Assembly (NCBI RefSeq): GCF_900141985.1
Contig: NZ_FQZK01000027.1
Location: 1 to 64,000 of the forward strand
DNA length: 64,000 nucleotides
Direction: 5' to 3'
Source: Nocardiopsis flavescens
Lineage (GTDB): Bacteria; Actinomycetota; Actinomycetes; Streptosporangiales; Streptosporangiaceae
In this document: piece after piece, positions 14,656 through 23,085 of the stretch
How positions within the stretch are numbered: the stretch's first letter is position 1
Layout of the letters: each line of letters opens with the position of its first letter
Program-made: the position numbers and the translations under genes
Notes under the pieces: generated by a model
Told to the model about the DNA's origin: nothing
What the model saw: the letters and a program-made list of their open reading frames with translations, nothing else
The model's database searches: none

Positions 14656-16776
14656 TCAGCCGGCGCGTCCGGCCCCGGCCGCGTCGTCCCGGTAGGCCCG
14701 GGCCTGGAGCTCCCACAGCTCCCGGTACACGCCGCCGCGCTCCATCAGCTCCCCGTGCGACCCCTGCGCCACCACCCGGCCGCGCTCCAGCACCACGATC
14801 ACGTCGGCCATCCGCACCGACGCCAGCCGGTGCGTGATGAGCACGACCGTCGCCCCCGTCCGCCCGGCGTGGGCGTGCAGCGAGGTGAAGAACCGGTGCT
14901 CGGCCCGGGCGTCCAGCGCCGACGTCGGCTCGTCCGCGATCAGCAGCGGCACCGCCGCCCCGTCGTCGCCCCGGTGGAACCCGCGGGCCGCGGCCAGCCG
15001 CTGCCACTGCCCGCCCGAGGGCTCGTGGCCGCGGGCGAACCGCTTGTCCAGCAGGGTCTCCCATCCGCGCGGCAGGTCCGCCACCACCGTGTCCGCGTGC
15101 GCGGCGCCCGCCGCCCGCGCCAGCCGCTCCGGCTCCCCCTCGGGGCCGCTCATCACCACGTTCTGGCGCGCCGTCATCGGCCAGTGCGTGTGGTCCTGGG
15201 CGATGACCGCGATCCGCGCGCGCAGGTCCTCGGGGTCCACCCGCGCCAGGTCGGTCCCGTCCCAGCACACCCGTCCGGTGTCGGGCGCGTACAGCCCCGA
15301 CAGCAGCTTGGCCAGGGTGCTCTTGCCCGACCCGTTCTCGCCGACCAGCGCCACCGTCCGGCCCCGCGGCAGCTCCAGGTCCACCCCCGCCAGCGCGGGC
15401 CCCGGGGCGTCGTCCCCGTCGTCGTCGGCGCCGCGCGGGTAGGTGAACGTCACGTCTTGGACCCTGATGCGCGCGAACCCCTGCGGTGCGGGGGCCAGCC
15501 CCCGGCGCGGGGTGCGGGCACGGGCCGTCTCCTCCAGCTCCTCCAGGTCGGCGACGTACAGGCCCGCCTCGTACACCTGGTTCACCGACACCAGCACCGT
15601 GCCCAGGGCCCCCTGGGCGACCCGCACCGCCACCACCGCCGCCCCGGCCGCCGCGAGGGGGATCACCCCCTGGACGAGCAGCAGCCCCAGCGCCGCGAAC
15701 ACGACCCCCGTGGCGATCCCGCCCAGGGCGCCGCCGGTCACCTGGATGAGCGCCATCCGCGTCGCCAGCCGCAGCCGTGCCTCCAGCTCCCGGTCGGCGA
15801 ACCGGTCGAACTCGGCGCGCAGCCGCGGCCCCATCGTGTACGAGCGCAGCTCGGCGGCGGTGCGCCGGTCGATCATCAGGTTCTGGAGCATGAACTTGCG
15901 CCGCATGACCCGGGTGAGCCGCAGCGTCAGCCGGTACCGCAGCCGGGCCGCTGCGGCCGAGCCCCACCACTGGGGGAGCATCGCCACCAGGATCAGCGGC
16001 AGCAGCACCGGGTGCATCGAGCCCAGCACGCCCGCGGCGGCGGCGATCCCCAGCAGCCCGGTGAGCGCGTCCACGCTGGTGCGGACCAGGTTCCCCCGCT
16101 GGTCGCAGCCGGTGGCGTACCCGCGGAACACGCGGTCGTTGAAGTCGCTGTCGTCGAACGCGGCCACCTCCACCTCGGTGACGGCCTCGTTGAACCGGCG
16201 CTCGGCGGCCAGCACCACCCGCGGTTCCAGCCGGGCCTGGGCGCGCCCGGCCAGCGCCCCGCAGGCGCCCCGGGCCACGAGCGCCGCGGCGAGCAGGGCC
16301 AGGGAGGGCAGCGCCGCCTGGACCCGGTCGGCGGTGGGGACGGCCGCGAACACCTCCTCCAGGACGGCGTTGGTGGCCACCAGCGCCCAGGCCGTGGCGG
16401 CGCCCATCCCCAGCCCGAACACGGCGGTGGCGGCCAGGTCGCCGGGCCCCGCCCGCCACCCCAGGACCAGGGCGCGGCCGACCAGGGCGGGCATCCGGCG
16501 GGCCATCGCCCACCAGGTGGCCTGGCGGGCCCGGTCCTGGAACACCCGGTAGTGGGAGGAGGCGAGCTCCTCGGGGTCCGGGTCGCCGGCCCGGCCGTCC
16601 TCCTGCGCGGCGCCGGGCGGGGGAGCGCCCCCGGCGGGTCCGGGCTCCGGCGGCGGCTCGGCGGGGGGTCCGCAGCCGGCGGCGTCCGCCGGGCCGGCGG
16701 GGGAGTCCGGGGGTGCGCCGCTCCCGGCGTCCTGGGCGTCCTCGGCGTCGTTCTCTGCGGCGTCATGGGCGCGCAA
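14656..16776 (-). CDS. ABC transporter, fused membrane and ATPase domains (exporter type)
   Basis: A 706-residue half-transporter. The N-terminal ~70 residues are Pro/Gly/acidic and disordered; six membrane segments span ~90-400; the nucleotide-binding domain follows with Walker A GENGSGKST, Q-loop AQDHTHWPMT, a divergent signature PSGGQWQR, Walker B LLIADEPTSALD and H-loop ITHR. This is the ABCB/MsbA-like exporter layout. The TTG at 16776 is chosen because GGAGAGG lies seven bases upstream; the in-frame ATG at 16820 has none. No substrate gene is adjacent. Confidence 0.87.
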   Translation of the reverse strand: MRAHDAAENDAEDAQDAGSGAPPDSPAGPADAAGCGPPAEPPPEPGPAGGAPPPGAAQEDGRAGDPDPEELASSHYRVFQDRARQATWWAMARRMPALVGRALVLGWRAGPGDLAATAVFGLGMGAATAWALVATNAVLEEVFAAVPTADRVQAALPSLALLAAALVARGACGALAGRAQARLEPRVVLAAERRFNEAVTEVEVAAFDDSDFNDRVFRGYATGCDQRGNLVRTSVDALTGLLGIAAAAGVLGSMHPVLLPLILVAMLPQWWGSAAAARLRYRLTLRLTRVMRRKFMLQNLMIDRRTAAELRSYTMGPRLRAEFDRFADRELEARLRLATRMALIQVTGGALGGIATGVVFAALGLLLVQGVIPLAAAGAAVVAVRVAQGALGTVLVSVNQVYEAGLYVADLEELEETARARTPRRGLAPAPQGFARIRVQDVTFTYPRGADDDGDDAPGPALAGVDLELPRGRTVALVGENGSGKSTLAKLLSGLYAPDTGRVCWDGTDLARVDPEDLRARIAVIAQDHTHWPMTARQNVVMSGPEGEPERLARAAGAAHADTVVADLPRGWETLLDKRFARGHEPSGGQWQRLAAARGFHRGDDGAAVPLLIADEPTSALDARAEHRFFTSLHAHAGRTGATVVLITHRLASVRMADVIVVLERGRVVAQGSHGELMERGGVYRELWELQARAYRDDAAGAGRAG

Positions 16777-17247
16777 CGGGTGTCCTCTCCGTTTCCGTGG
16801 TGGTGACAGGCCGATCATGGCCGCCGGGACCGTCCGGTGGGGAGGGGCCGCCCGATTGCGGTCCGACCGCATCCGGGGGTGCGGGGCCCGCGCGGCGGCC
16901 CGCGGCGTCGGGGCGTGCGTCCGCGGTGCGGGGCGGGGCCCGGATCGGCCGCGTATCGGACGACCCGAATCGGTGTTCGATGCGGTCGTCCGTGCCCTCC
17001 CGCGGCCTGACGTGCCGCCTGTCGCCGACCGGGGGAGAACATCACGCTGGTCGTGATCAGGGATGCATTCACCGTTTGTCGTCCTGATGGAGGAATGGGG
17101 TCCTAATCCCGATACGCACCCCGCGCGAAACGCGACGATCACGCAGAACCCGCACTTTCCCCGCCCCTGGCGCTATCAATGGAACCGCGGCCACGCGCAC
17201 CCCCCGACACGGCGCCCGGATTCCGGCGAGGTGAGGAGAGGTGGTAC
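16777..17247. other. Intergenic region with a dyad
   Basis: A 471 base gap between divergent genes with no convincing ORF. ATCACG (17041-17046) and CGTGAT (17052-17057) form a six-base inverted repeat with five-base spacer in the less GC-rich stretch preceding the FUSC-like gene, a possible operator. Confidence 0.4.
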
Positions 17248-18498
17248 ATGGCTGGGCCTTGGGCGCGCACCCGTGACCTGCGGCACCGGATCGAGGAGAC
17301 CGCGGCCGTGGTGCGCGACCGCCTCACCGCGCACACCTGGTCGGTGGTGCAGGCCACCCTCGCGGCCCTCATCGCCTGGGCCGTCGCGGGCGGCCTCGTG
17401 CAGGACCACAGCCCGTTCTTCGCGCCCATCGCGGCCGTCATCGCGCTCAACGCCTCCGGCGGCGAACGGGGCTCCAACGCCCTCAAGCTGCTCACCGGCG
17501 TGTTCATCGGCATCGGCGCGGGCGAGCTGGCGCTGGCCGTGGGCAGCGGCGAACTCGCCACGATGGGCGCCGCCACCCTGGTGGCCATGCTCGTGGCCGT
17601 CGCCATCAACGCCGAGCGCATCGTCATGGGCCAGGCGGCGGCCAGCGCCATCCTCACCACCATCTTCATCGGGGACGGCAGCCCCGGCATCGACCGGCTG
17701 GTGGACGCGCTCATCGGCGCGGGGGTCGCCCTGGTGTTCAGCCAGCTGCTGTTCCCCGCCCGGCTGGTCGCGCTGCTGCGCCGGATCGAGGCCGACGCCC
17801 TCACCGAGATGTCGGGCATGCTCACCGGCGTCGCCCAGGCCCTGGACGAGGACGGCGACGTCTCCAGCCAGCAGATGGTCAACCGCCTCGGGGACCTGAG
17901 CAGGCCCATGGCGGAGCTGAGCCGGGCCCGCGAGAGCAGCATGACCACCATCCGGCTGTCCACGATCCGCTGGGGCGACCCGCAGCCGGTGCTGGACGAG
18001 GACGAGATCATCGAACGCCTCATCCTGCTGGCCGAGAGCTGCCTGTTCCTGTGCCGCAGCACCGCCGCGATGGGCGCGCACGAGCGCCGCGAGCTGGTGC
18101 CGATCGTGTCCGGCATGGCCGACGTGCTGGCCATCCTCGCCGACGACCTCAGCAGCGGGGAGGCGCGTGAGCAGGCGGTGGAGCAGGCGCTGATGACCGC
18201 GCGCATGTACGGGCCGGGCCGGCCGGAGGACGACCAGGTCACCCAGGCCGCGCACCTGGCGGTGGAGATGGTCGCCACCGACATCATGCTGTTCGCGGGC
18301 ATCCGGTTCGAGGACGTGGAGGAGGCCCTGCTGGGCGACCTGGAGGACCCGCGGATCCCCCCGCCGCCGGGGGTGCCGTGGCTGCCGTGGCTGCGCTGGC
18401 GCCCCCGCTGGGAGAGCGTCCGCCGCTGGGGGCCGGGGCCGCGCAGGCCGGGCGGCCCGCGCCGGTTCGGCCGCTGGCGCCCCGGCCCGCCCCGGTGA
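17248..18498 (+). CDS. FUSC / aromatic acid exporter-like membrane protein
   Basis: A 416-residue protein with four to six hydrophobic segments in the first ~180 residues, starting VVQATLAALIAWAVAGGLVQDHSPFFAPIAAVIALNASGGERG. This is the N-terminal signature of the FUSC/ArAE family (putative aromatic acid or small-molecule efflux). The second half is a helical cytoplasmic domain, and the last ~60 residues are Pro/Arg/Trp rich. ATG 17248 follows GAGGAGAGG. It stands alone. Confidence 0.8.
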   Translation: MAGPWARTRDLRHRIEETAAVVRDRLTAHTWSVVQATLAALIAWAVAGGLVQDHSPFFAPIAAVIALNASGGERGSNALKLLTGVFIGIGAGELALAVGSGELATMGAATLVAMLVAVAINAERIVMGQAAASAILTTIFIGDGSPGIDRLVDALIGAGVALVFSQLLFPARLVALLRRIEADALTEMSGMLTGVAQALDEDGDVSSQQMVNRLGDLSRPMAELSRARESSMTTIRLSTIRWGDPQPVLDEDEIIERLILLAESCLFLCRSTAAMGAHERRELVPIVSGMADVLAILADDLSSGEAREQAVEQALMTARMYGPGRPEDDQVTQAAHLAVEMVATDIMLFAGIRFEDVEEALLGDLEDPRIPPPPGVPWLPWLRWRPRWESVRRWGPGPRRPGGPRRFGRWRPGPPR

Positions 18499-18568
18499 GG
18501 GGCGGGTGCCGGTCCGTCGGCGGTGCGCCCCGGCGTGCAGGGGCGCCGGACCGGGCCCGGAACCGGGG

Positions 18569-18599
18569 TTGCGGTTGACGCGAGGTCAACGCCTAACGT
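18569..18599 (+). promoter_or_regulatory. MerR-type promoter with 19 base spacer and internal dyad
   Basis: TTGCGG (18569-18574) and TAACGT (18594-18599) are separated by 19 bases, the over-long spacing of MerR-controlled promoters. The spacer holds GTTGAC (18574-18579), five bases, GTCAAC (18585-18590). The next gene encodes a MerR-family regulator, so autoregulation is likely. Confidence 0.75.
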
Positions 18600-18641
18600 C
18601 GTGACCGGGCCGGAGGGACCGGTCCGACGAGGGGAGTGCCG

Positions 18642-19412
18642 ATGCCGTCCTGGCCGACCGGGCAGGTGTGCCGGATGACGGGCGTCAGCTCGCGCACCCT
18701 GCGGCACTACCACCGCATCGGGCTGCTGAGGCCCTCCGCGGTGGGACCCGGCGGGGTGCGCCACTACGGCCCGGCCGAGCTGCTGCGGCTCCAGCGCATC
18801 CTGCTGATGCGCGGGCTGGGGCTGGCCCTGGCCGACATCGCCGCCGTGCTCGACGCCGACCGCGACCCGGCCGGGGCGCTGCGCGTCCACCTGCGCGACC
18901 TGCTGGCCGAGCGCGACCGCGTCGACACCCTCGTCACCACCGTGCGCCGCACCCTGGCCGCACTGGAGGAGGAGGGGACCATGGGAGACCTCGACCCCGG
19001 GACGCTGTTCGCCGGGTTCGACACCGCCGCCTACACCGACCGCGCCCGCACGCAGTGGCCGGACGAGTGGGCCCAGGCGGCCCGCGCCGCCGAGGGCCGC
19101 ACCCCGGCCGACTGGGACGCCGAGCGCGCCGAGCAGGCCGCCCAGCTGGGGCGGATGGCCGCCCACCTGGCCGCGGGGCGGCCGGTCACCGACCCCCTCG
19201 TGCAGGCGGAGGTGCACGAGCACTACCTGCGGATCACCCGTATGTGGACGCCCGACGCCGACGCGTTCGCCCACCTGGGGCGGGTGTACGCCGAGGAGGG
19301 GGCCTGGCGCGAGGTCCACGAGGCGGTCGCGCCGGGCCTGGCCGACTACCAGTGCGAGGCCATGGCCGCCTACGCCCTGGAGCGCCTGGACGTCCGCGGG
19401 GACCGGACGTGA
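18642..19412 (+). CDS. TipA-like MerR family regulator with TipAS domain
   Basis: A 256-residue regulator. Residues ~5-70 are a MerR helix-turn-helix (GQVCRMTGVSSRTLRHYHRIGLLRPSAVGPGGVRHYG), followed by a coiled dimerisation helix and then a TipAS-like antibiotic recognition domain (TPADWDAERAEQAAQLGRMAAHLAAGRPVTDPLVQAEVHEHYL). TipA proteins in Streptomyces bind thiopeptides and activate their own promoter. ATG 18642 is preferred over GTG 18636 because GAGGGGAG is optimally placed. The next gene overlaps by four bases (GTGA). Confidence 0.88.
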   Translation: MPSWPTGQVCRMTGVSSRTLRHYHRIGLLRPSAVGPGGVRHYGPAELLRLQRILLMRGLGLALADIAAVLDADRDPAGALRVHLRDLLAERDRVDTLVTTVRRTLAALEEEGTMGDLDPGTLFAGFDTAAYTDRARTQWPDEWAQAARAAEGRTPADWDAERAEQAAQLGRMAAHLAAGRPVTDPLVQAEVHEHYLRITRMWTPDADAFAHLGRVYAEEGAWREVHEAVAPGLADYQCEAMAAYALERLDVRGDRT

Positions 19413-19765
19413 TCCCCGCCGACTGGATTCCGCACCGCCGTGCGCAGGACGGCGAGGTCCTGGGCTACCTCGCCCCGGCGGGGGAGGGGGCCCGCACCCC
19501 GATGACGCCGTTCGGGCACCCGGCCGGCGAGCCCGCCGACGAGGACGGCGCCCGCGCCGTCCTGGACGCCCGCGGGCTCGCCTACCTGGCCGACCCCTGG
19601 CTGCTGGAGCTGCCCGGGCGGGCCGAGCCGGTCACCGTGCGGATCGTCGAGGTGGGCCCTGACCGGATGCGGGTGGCCAACGCCGACCACGGCTACGAGG
19701 AGGCCGACCTGGGGCACGTCTTCGTGCTGGAGGTCCCCGAGCCGGGCCGCCTGCGCCCCGCCTGA
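19409..19765 (+). CDS. Conserved hypothetical protein coupled to the MerR gene
   Basis: A 118-residue soluble protein beginning MIPADWIPHRRAQDGEVLGYL. It is acidic and beta-rich in appearance, with VTVRIVEVGPDRMRVANAD near the C-terminus and no signal or membrane segment. I recognise the start as a conserved actinobacterial type but know no function. GTG 19409 overlaps the MerR stop (GTGA), so it is co-translated with the regulator and probably shares its induction. Confidence 0.75.
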   Translation: MIPADWIPHRRAQDGEVLGYLAPAGEGARTPMTPFGHPAGEPADEDGARAVLDARGLAYLADPWLLELPGRAEPVTVRIVEVGPDRMRVANADHGYEEADLGHVFVLEVPEPGRLRPA

Positions 19766-19800
19766 GCGCCCCGTCCGGTGCCGCCGGCCCGGAACGGGCG

Positions 19801-19838
19801 CACCCGGCCCCCGCGGAACACTCCGCGGGGGCCGGGTG
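19801..19838. terminator. Strong bidirectional terminator hairpin
   Basis: CACCCGGCCCCCGCGGA, loop ACAC, then the perfect 17 base complement. It lies between convergent genes, 36 bases after one stop and 25 after the other. Confidence 0.75.
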
Positions 19839-19862
19839 CGGATCCGGGGAACCCGCGGTGCG

Positions 19863-20246
19863 TCAGTAGACCAGCGGGGTGTACTGGGGGGAGGCGAAGG
19901 TGCCGCCCGCGTGGAAGTCGGCGCTGCGGCCGGACGGGATGCTGTACTGCGTGGTGGTCTTGGACGGGGAGTTGGCCCAGTTGCCCTTGATCGTCACGCT
20001 GTACCGGACGGTCCCCGAGCCGAGGCCGACCGAGGTGCACTGGCCGGGCTGGACCACGCGCGTCGAGAAGCCGCCCGAGTTGGCGAAGGTGGCCTGGGCC
20101 GAGTAGTCGGAGGAGACGTTGCACAGCCGGAAGGTCCCGGCCGCGGCGGCGGGGGAGGCCGTGCCGACCGTGATCCCGAAGGCCAGGGCCAGGGCCGCGG
20201 CCAGGGCCAGGGCGAAGGCTTTGCCGCGGGAGACGGAGATGGTCAT
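19863..20246 (-). CDS. Small secreted protein
   Basis: A 127-residue protein with a clear Sec signal peptide (basic MTISVSRGK, hydrophobic AFALALAAALALAFGITVGTA, cleavage around SPAAAA-GTF). The mature ~90 residues are rich in Ser, Thr, Gly and aromatic residues, hold two cysteines (RLCNV and PGQCTS, a likely disulfide) and end SPQYTPLVY; this suggests a compact beta-rich extracellular protein. No family is recognised. The ATG follows CGAGGAG. The upstream ~100 bases (20340-20440) are exceptionally AT-rich and include a TAATAA-like -10 on the minus strand. Confidence 0.8.
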   Translation of the reverse strand: MTISVSRGKAFALALAAALALAFGITVGTASPAAAAGTFRLCNVSSDYSAQATFANSGGFSTRVVQPGQCTSVGLGSGTVRYSVTIKGNWANSPSKTTTQYSIPSGRSADFHAGGTFASPQYTPLVY

Positions 20247-21213
20247 GTGACTCCTCGTGATGACGGTGAGTGTCCGGCCGGGGGCAGGGGCCGACCCCTT
20301 GGAGTGAGGGCGGTTCGCACTCAACCACAAACTCAGAGTGACTCCTAGGTTTTTTCTGTGGTTTATTACTGAATTTGTGTGTTGATCGTCGCTTTCTGGG
20401 TTGTGTTTGCGTGTCTTTGTTCCCGGTGCGGTGTTAGGGCCCATCGGCCCCCGCGGGGTTCGCCGCCGCTCCGCCGTGACGCCGACCCGATCGTGTGGTC
20501 ACCGAAGGTGACGGTTTCGGCGGTCGGGGCGTGGGCGCACCGGACTCGTCTCCGGGTGCGCCGGGTCCGGGTCGCGGTTCCCGGCCCGGGACGCGGCCCC
20601 CGCCGGCGGCCCGGGGGCGTGTTCGTCCCGGCGGCCTCCCGGGGGTTCCCGAACCGGGTCGGCCGGGCCCCGGGCGGGCGTCCTGTGCGCCCCGGTCCGG
20701 GGGTGGTCCGGGTCCCTTCGCGTGCGCGACCTGGAATTCCAGGTGAAGGCAAAGTGGACGGGAGATGAATGGAGACCGCGGTGTTCGGGGTAGGGAACAC
20801 ACAACGTCACGCTCCGTATCCGGATCCCCCCGGAACGTTCCGACAGGAGACCCTTGCAGACCCGACGGACCCCCGCCCCCGCTCCGTTCGCCCTCCTCTC
20901 CCGTGCCCGCCCGGTGAGAAGACCCGCGCTCCGGCGCCCGCCCGCCGCCGCGGGCCGATCCTCCGGTTCCTGACCGGACCGGACGCCGGTCGGCGCGCTC
21001 CCCGCTCCGCGCGCACCGGCGCCCGTCCCCGCACCGCCCCGGGCGGTGATCCCCGGGGACCGGTCGCGCCCGCCCGCACGGTCCCCTCTCCGACGCGCCG
21101 CCCGACTCCGGCCGCGTCCCACCGCCGCGCGCCCCCGCACAGCGCCCGGCGGTGCTTCGGCGACCCCGGACGGCGTCCCGCGCCGCCCCGACCACCGGAA
21201 AGAGTGGAACGCA
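20247..21213. other. Long intergenic region with AT-rich tract and a perfect palindrome
   Basis: A 967 base divergent gap. An AT-rich stretch at ~20340-20440 is the likely promoter of the secreted protein. ACCTGGAATTCCAGGT (20729-20744) is a perfect 16 base palindrome, a candidate operator. The remaining GC-rich sequence has open frames on both strands but none with a ribosome site and protein-like composition. Confidence 0.5.
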
Positions 21214-23064
21214 GTGACCGTACCGGCCGATCCCCCGCCGCACCCCTCCGTCCCCCCGCCCCGCACACCCTCCGACCCCCGGGTCCCCGCCGGGGCGGCG
21301 CCCCCGGCCGGCCGCGCCCGCCCGCGCACGCCCGCACGGCCGCGCCGCACGGCCCCGCGCCGCACCGGATCGGTCCTCGGACCCCGGCGGTCCGTGGACG
21401 AGCAGGCCCGCCCCGGCGCCGGGCAGGCCGCCCGCCCACCCGGTGACGGCCCACCCGGTGACGGCCCGGCCGGGCCCGGCCGGACGCACGGAGCGGACCC
21501 CGCCGACGCCGCGGTGCCGAGCCGCGCCGGGACCCTCCCCGATGCGCCGGGCCCGGGGGAGACCGCCGTCGGCCGGGACGGGGGAGCGGACGCGCGGTCG
21601 GCCGCACACATCGCCGCCGCGGGCCTCCGGCCGACGGGGACCCCCGCCGGCGAACGGGGGTCGGTGGACGCGGACCTCTCTCCCGGGACCGGGCAGGGCC
21701 CGTCCCCGTCCGGCCTGGACGGGGACGCGCGGGCGGACGCCGCCACTCCCGACCCCGGCACCGCCGCCGTCCCGCGCCGCGCGGGGGCCGAACCCCGTCC
21801 GCGGCGGTGGGCGCACCGGTGGTTCCGGCGCGGCGCCGGGCCCGGCGCCACGGGGCCGGGGCCGGTCCCGGGGGCGCACCGGGCGCTGCCCGCCCTGTGC
21901 GTCACCGTCACCGTCAGCCAGGGCGTCCTGTTCTACGCCTTCCCCGTCCTGGTCCCCGCGGTCTCCGCCGATGCGGACTGGTCGCCCATCGCCCTGGCCG
22001 CCGTCTTCTCCGGCTCCCAGGTGCTGGCGGCCCTGGCCGCACCGCTCGTCGGCCGGTGGCTGCGCCTGCGCGGCCCCCGTCCGGTGATGACCGCGGCCGC
22101 CGTGCTGGCCGCGGCCGCGCTGGCCGCCGGCGCCCTCGCCCCGTCGCTGTGGGCGTTCGCGGCGGCCTGGCAGGTGGCCGGGCTCGCCGCGGCCGGGCTC
22201 TTCTACCCGCCCGCGTTCGCCGCCCTCACCCACTGGTACCGCTCGGCGCGCGTGCGCGCGGTCACCGCCCTGACCCTGGCCGGGGGGTTCGCCGGGACGG
22301 TGTTCGCCCCGCTCGCGGTCCTGTTGGAGGCCCACCTGGGCTGGCGCGGCGCCTTCCTGGTGCTGGCGGCCGTCCTGGCGCTGGTCGTGGCGCCCCTGCA
22401 CCTGTGGGCGCTGCGCGCCCGGTGGACGCCGCACGGCGACCCCGAGTCCGGCCGCCGGGCCGTGCGCGGAGTGGTGGCCGGGCGGGCGTTCTGGGCGCTG
22501 ACCACGGCCCTGGCCCTGGGGGCGTTCACCGTGCACGCGGTGGTCGTCGACCTCGTCCCCTTCCTGAGCGAGCAGGGGTTCGGCACCGCGGAGGCGGCCT
22601 GGATCCTGGGCGCCACCGGGATCGGGCAGGTGCTGGGCCGCCTCGTGTACGCGCCCTGGGAGCGCCGCACCGGGCCCGGTGCGCGGGCGGTGGCGGTGCT
22701 GGTGGTCTGCGCGGCCGGCGCCCTGCTCACCGCGGCGCTGGCGCTGGGGGGCGCGGCCCCCGCCGCGCTGTTCGCCGCGGCGCTCGCGGTGGGCGCGGGG
22801 CGCGGCCTGCTCACCCTGGTGCAGGCCACGGCGGTCGCGGACCGGTGGGGCCCGGAGCACTACACCACGCTCACCAGCATCATGCACACCCCGCTGGCGC
22901 TCGCCGCCGCCCTGGCTCCGGGGGTGTGCGCGCTGGCCGCCGGGGCGGTGGGCGGCTACGGGCCGGTGTTCCTCGCCCTGGGGGCGGTCGCGCTGCTGGG
23001 CGCGGCGCTGGCCCCCGCCGGCTCCCCGGCCCGGCCCCCCGCTGCGGCGGGGGACCGGGGGTGA
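21214..23064 (+). CDS. MFS transporter with long disordered N-terminus
   Basis: A 616-residue protein if GTG 21214 is used (GGAAAGAG upstream). Residues ~1-225 are Pro/Arg/Gly rich and lack hydrophobic segments. A normal 12-helix major facilitator core then starts ALPALCVTVTVSQGVLFYAFPVLVPAVSADADW and includes the loop GRWLRLRGPRPVM. It resembles monocarboxylate/oxalate-type (OFA-like) carriers: the family usually has ~400 residues, so the extension may be non-native and a later start is possible. Neighbours give no substrate; an acyl-CoA dehydrogenase is convergent. Confidence 0.75.
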   Translation: MTVPADPPPHPSVPPPRTPSDPRVPAGAAPPAGRARPRTPARPRRTAPRRTGSVLGPRRSVDEQARPGAGQAARPPGDGPPGDGPAGPGRTHGADPADAAVPSRAGTLPDAPGPGETAVGRDGGADARSAAHIAAAGLRPTGTPAGERGSVDADLSPGTGQGPSPSGLDGDARADAATPDPGTAAVPRRAGAEPRPRRWAHRWFRRGAGPGATGPGPVPGAHRALPALCVTVTVSQGVLFYAFPVLVPAVSADADWSPIALAAVFSGSQVLAALAAPLVGRWLRLRGPRPVMTAAAVLAAAALAAGALAPSLWAFAAAWQVAGLAAAGLFYPPAFAALTHWYRSARVRAVTALTLAGGFAGTVFAPLAVLLEAHLGWRGAFLVLAAVLALVVAPLHLWALRARWTPHGDPESGRRAVRGVVAGRAFWALTTALALGAFTVHAVVVDLVPFLSEQGFGTAEAAWILGATGIGQVLGRLVYAPWERRTGPGARAVAVLVVCAAGALLTAALALGGAAPAALFAAALAVGAGRGLLTLVQATAVADRWGPEHYTTLTSIMHTPLALAAALAPGVCALAAGAVGGYGPVFLALGAVALLGAALAPAGSPARPPAAAGDRG

Positions 23065-23085
23065 GCGCCCGTGCCCGGCCCCGCC

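Noticed and set aside
11944..16806. 1620-codon plus-strand frame through lyase, SDR and ABC genes
   Set aside because: It runs as an alternative frame or antisense of three well-supported genes. High GC removes stop codons; the composition is not protein-like.
20366..20800. 144-codon minus-strand frame upstream of the secreted protein
   Set aside because: Thr/Arg/Pro-rich composition with no ribosome site; crosses the AT-rich promoter tract and the palindrome.
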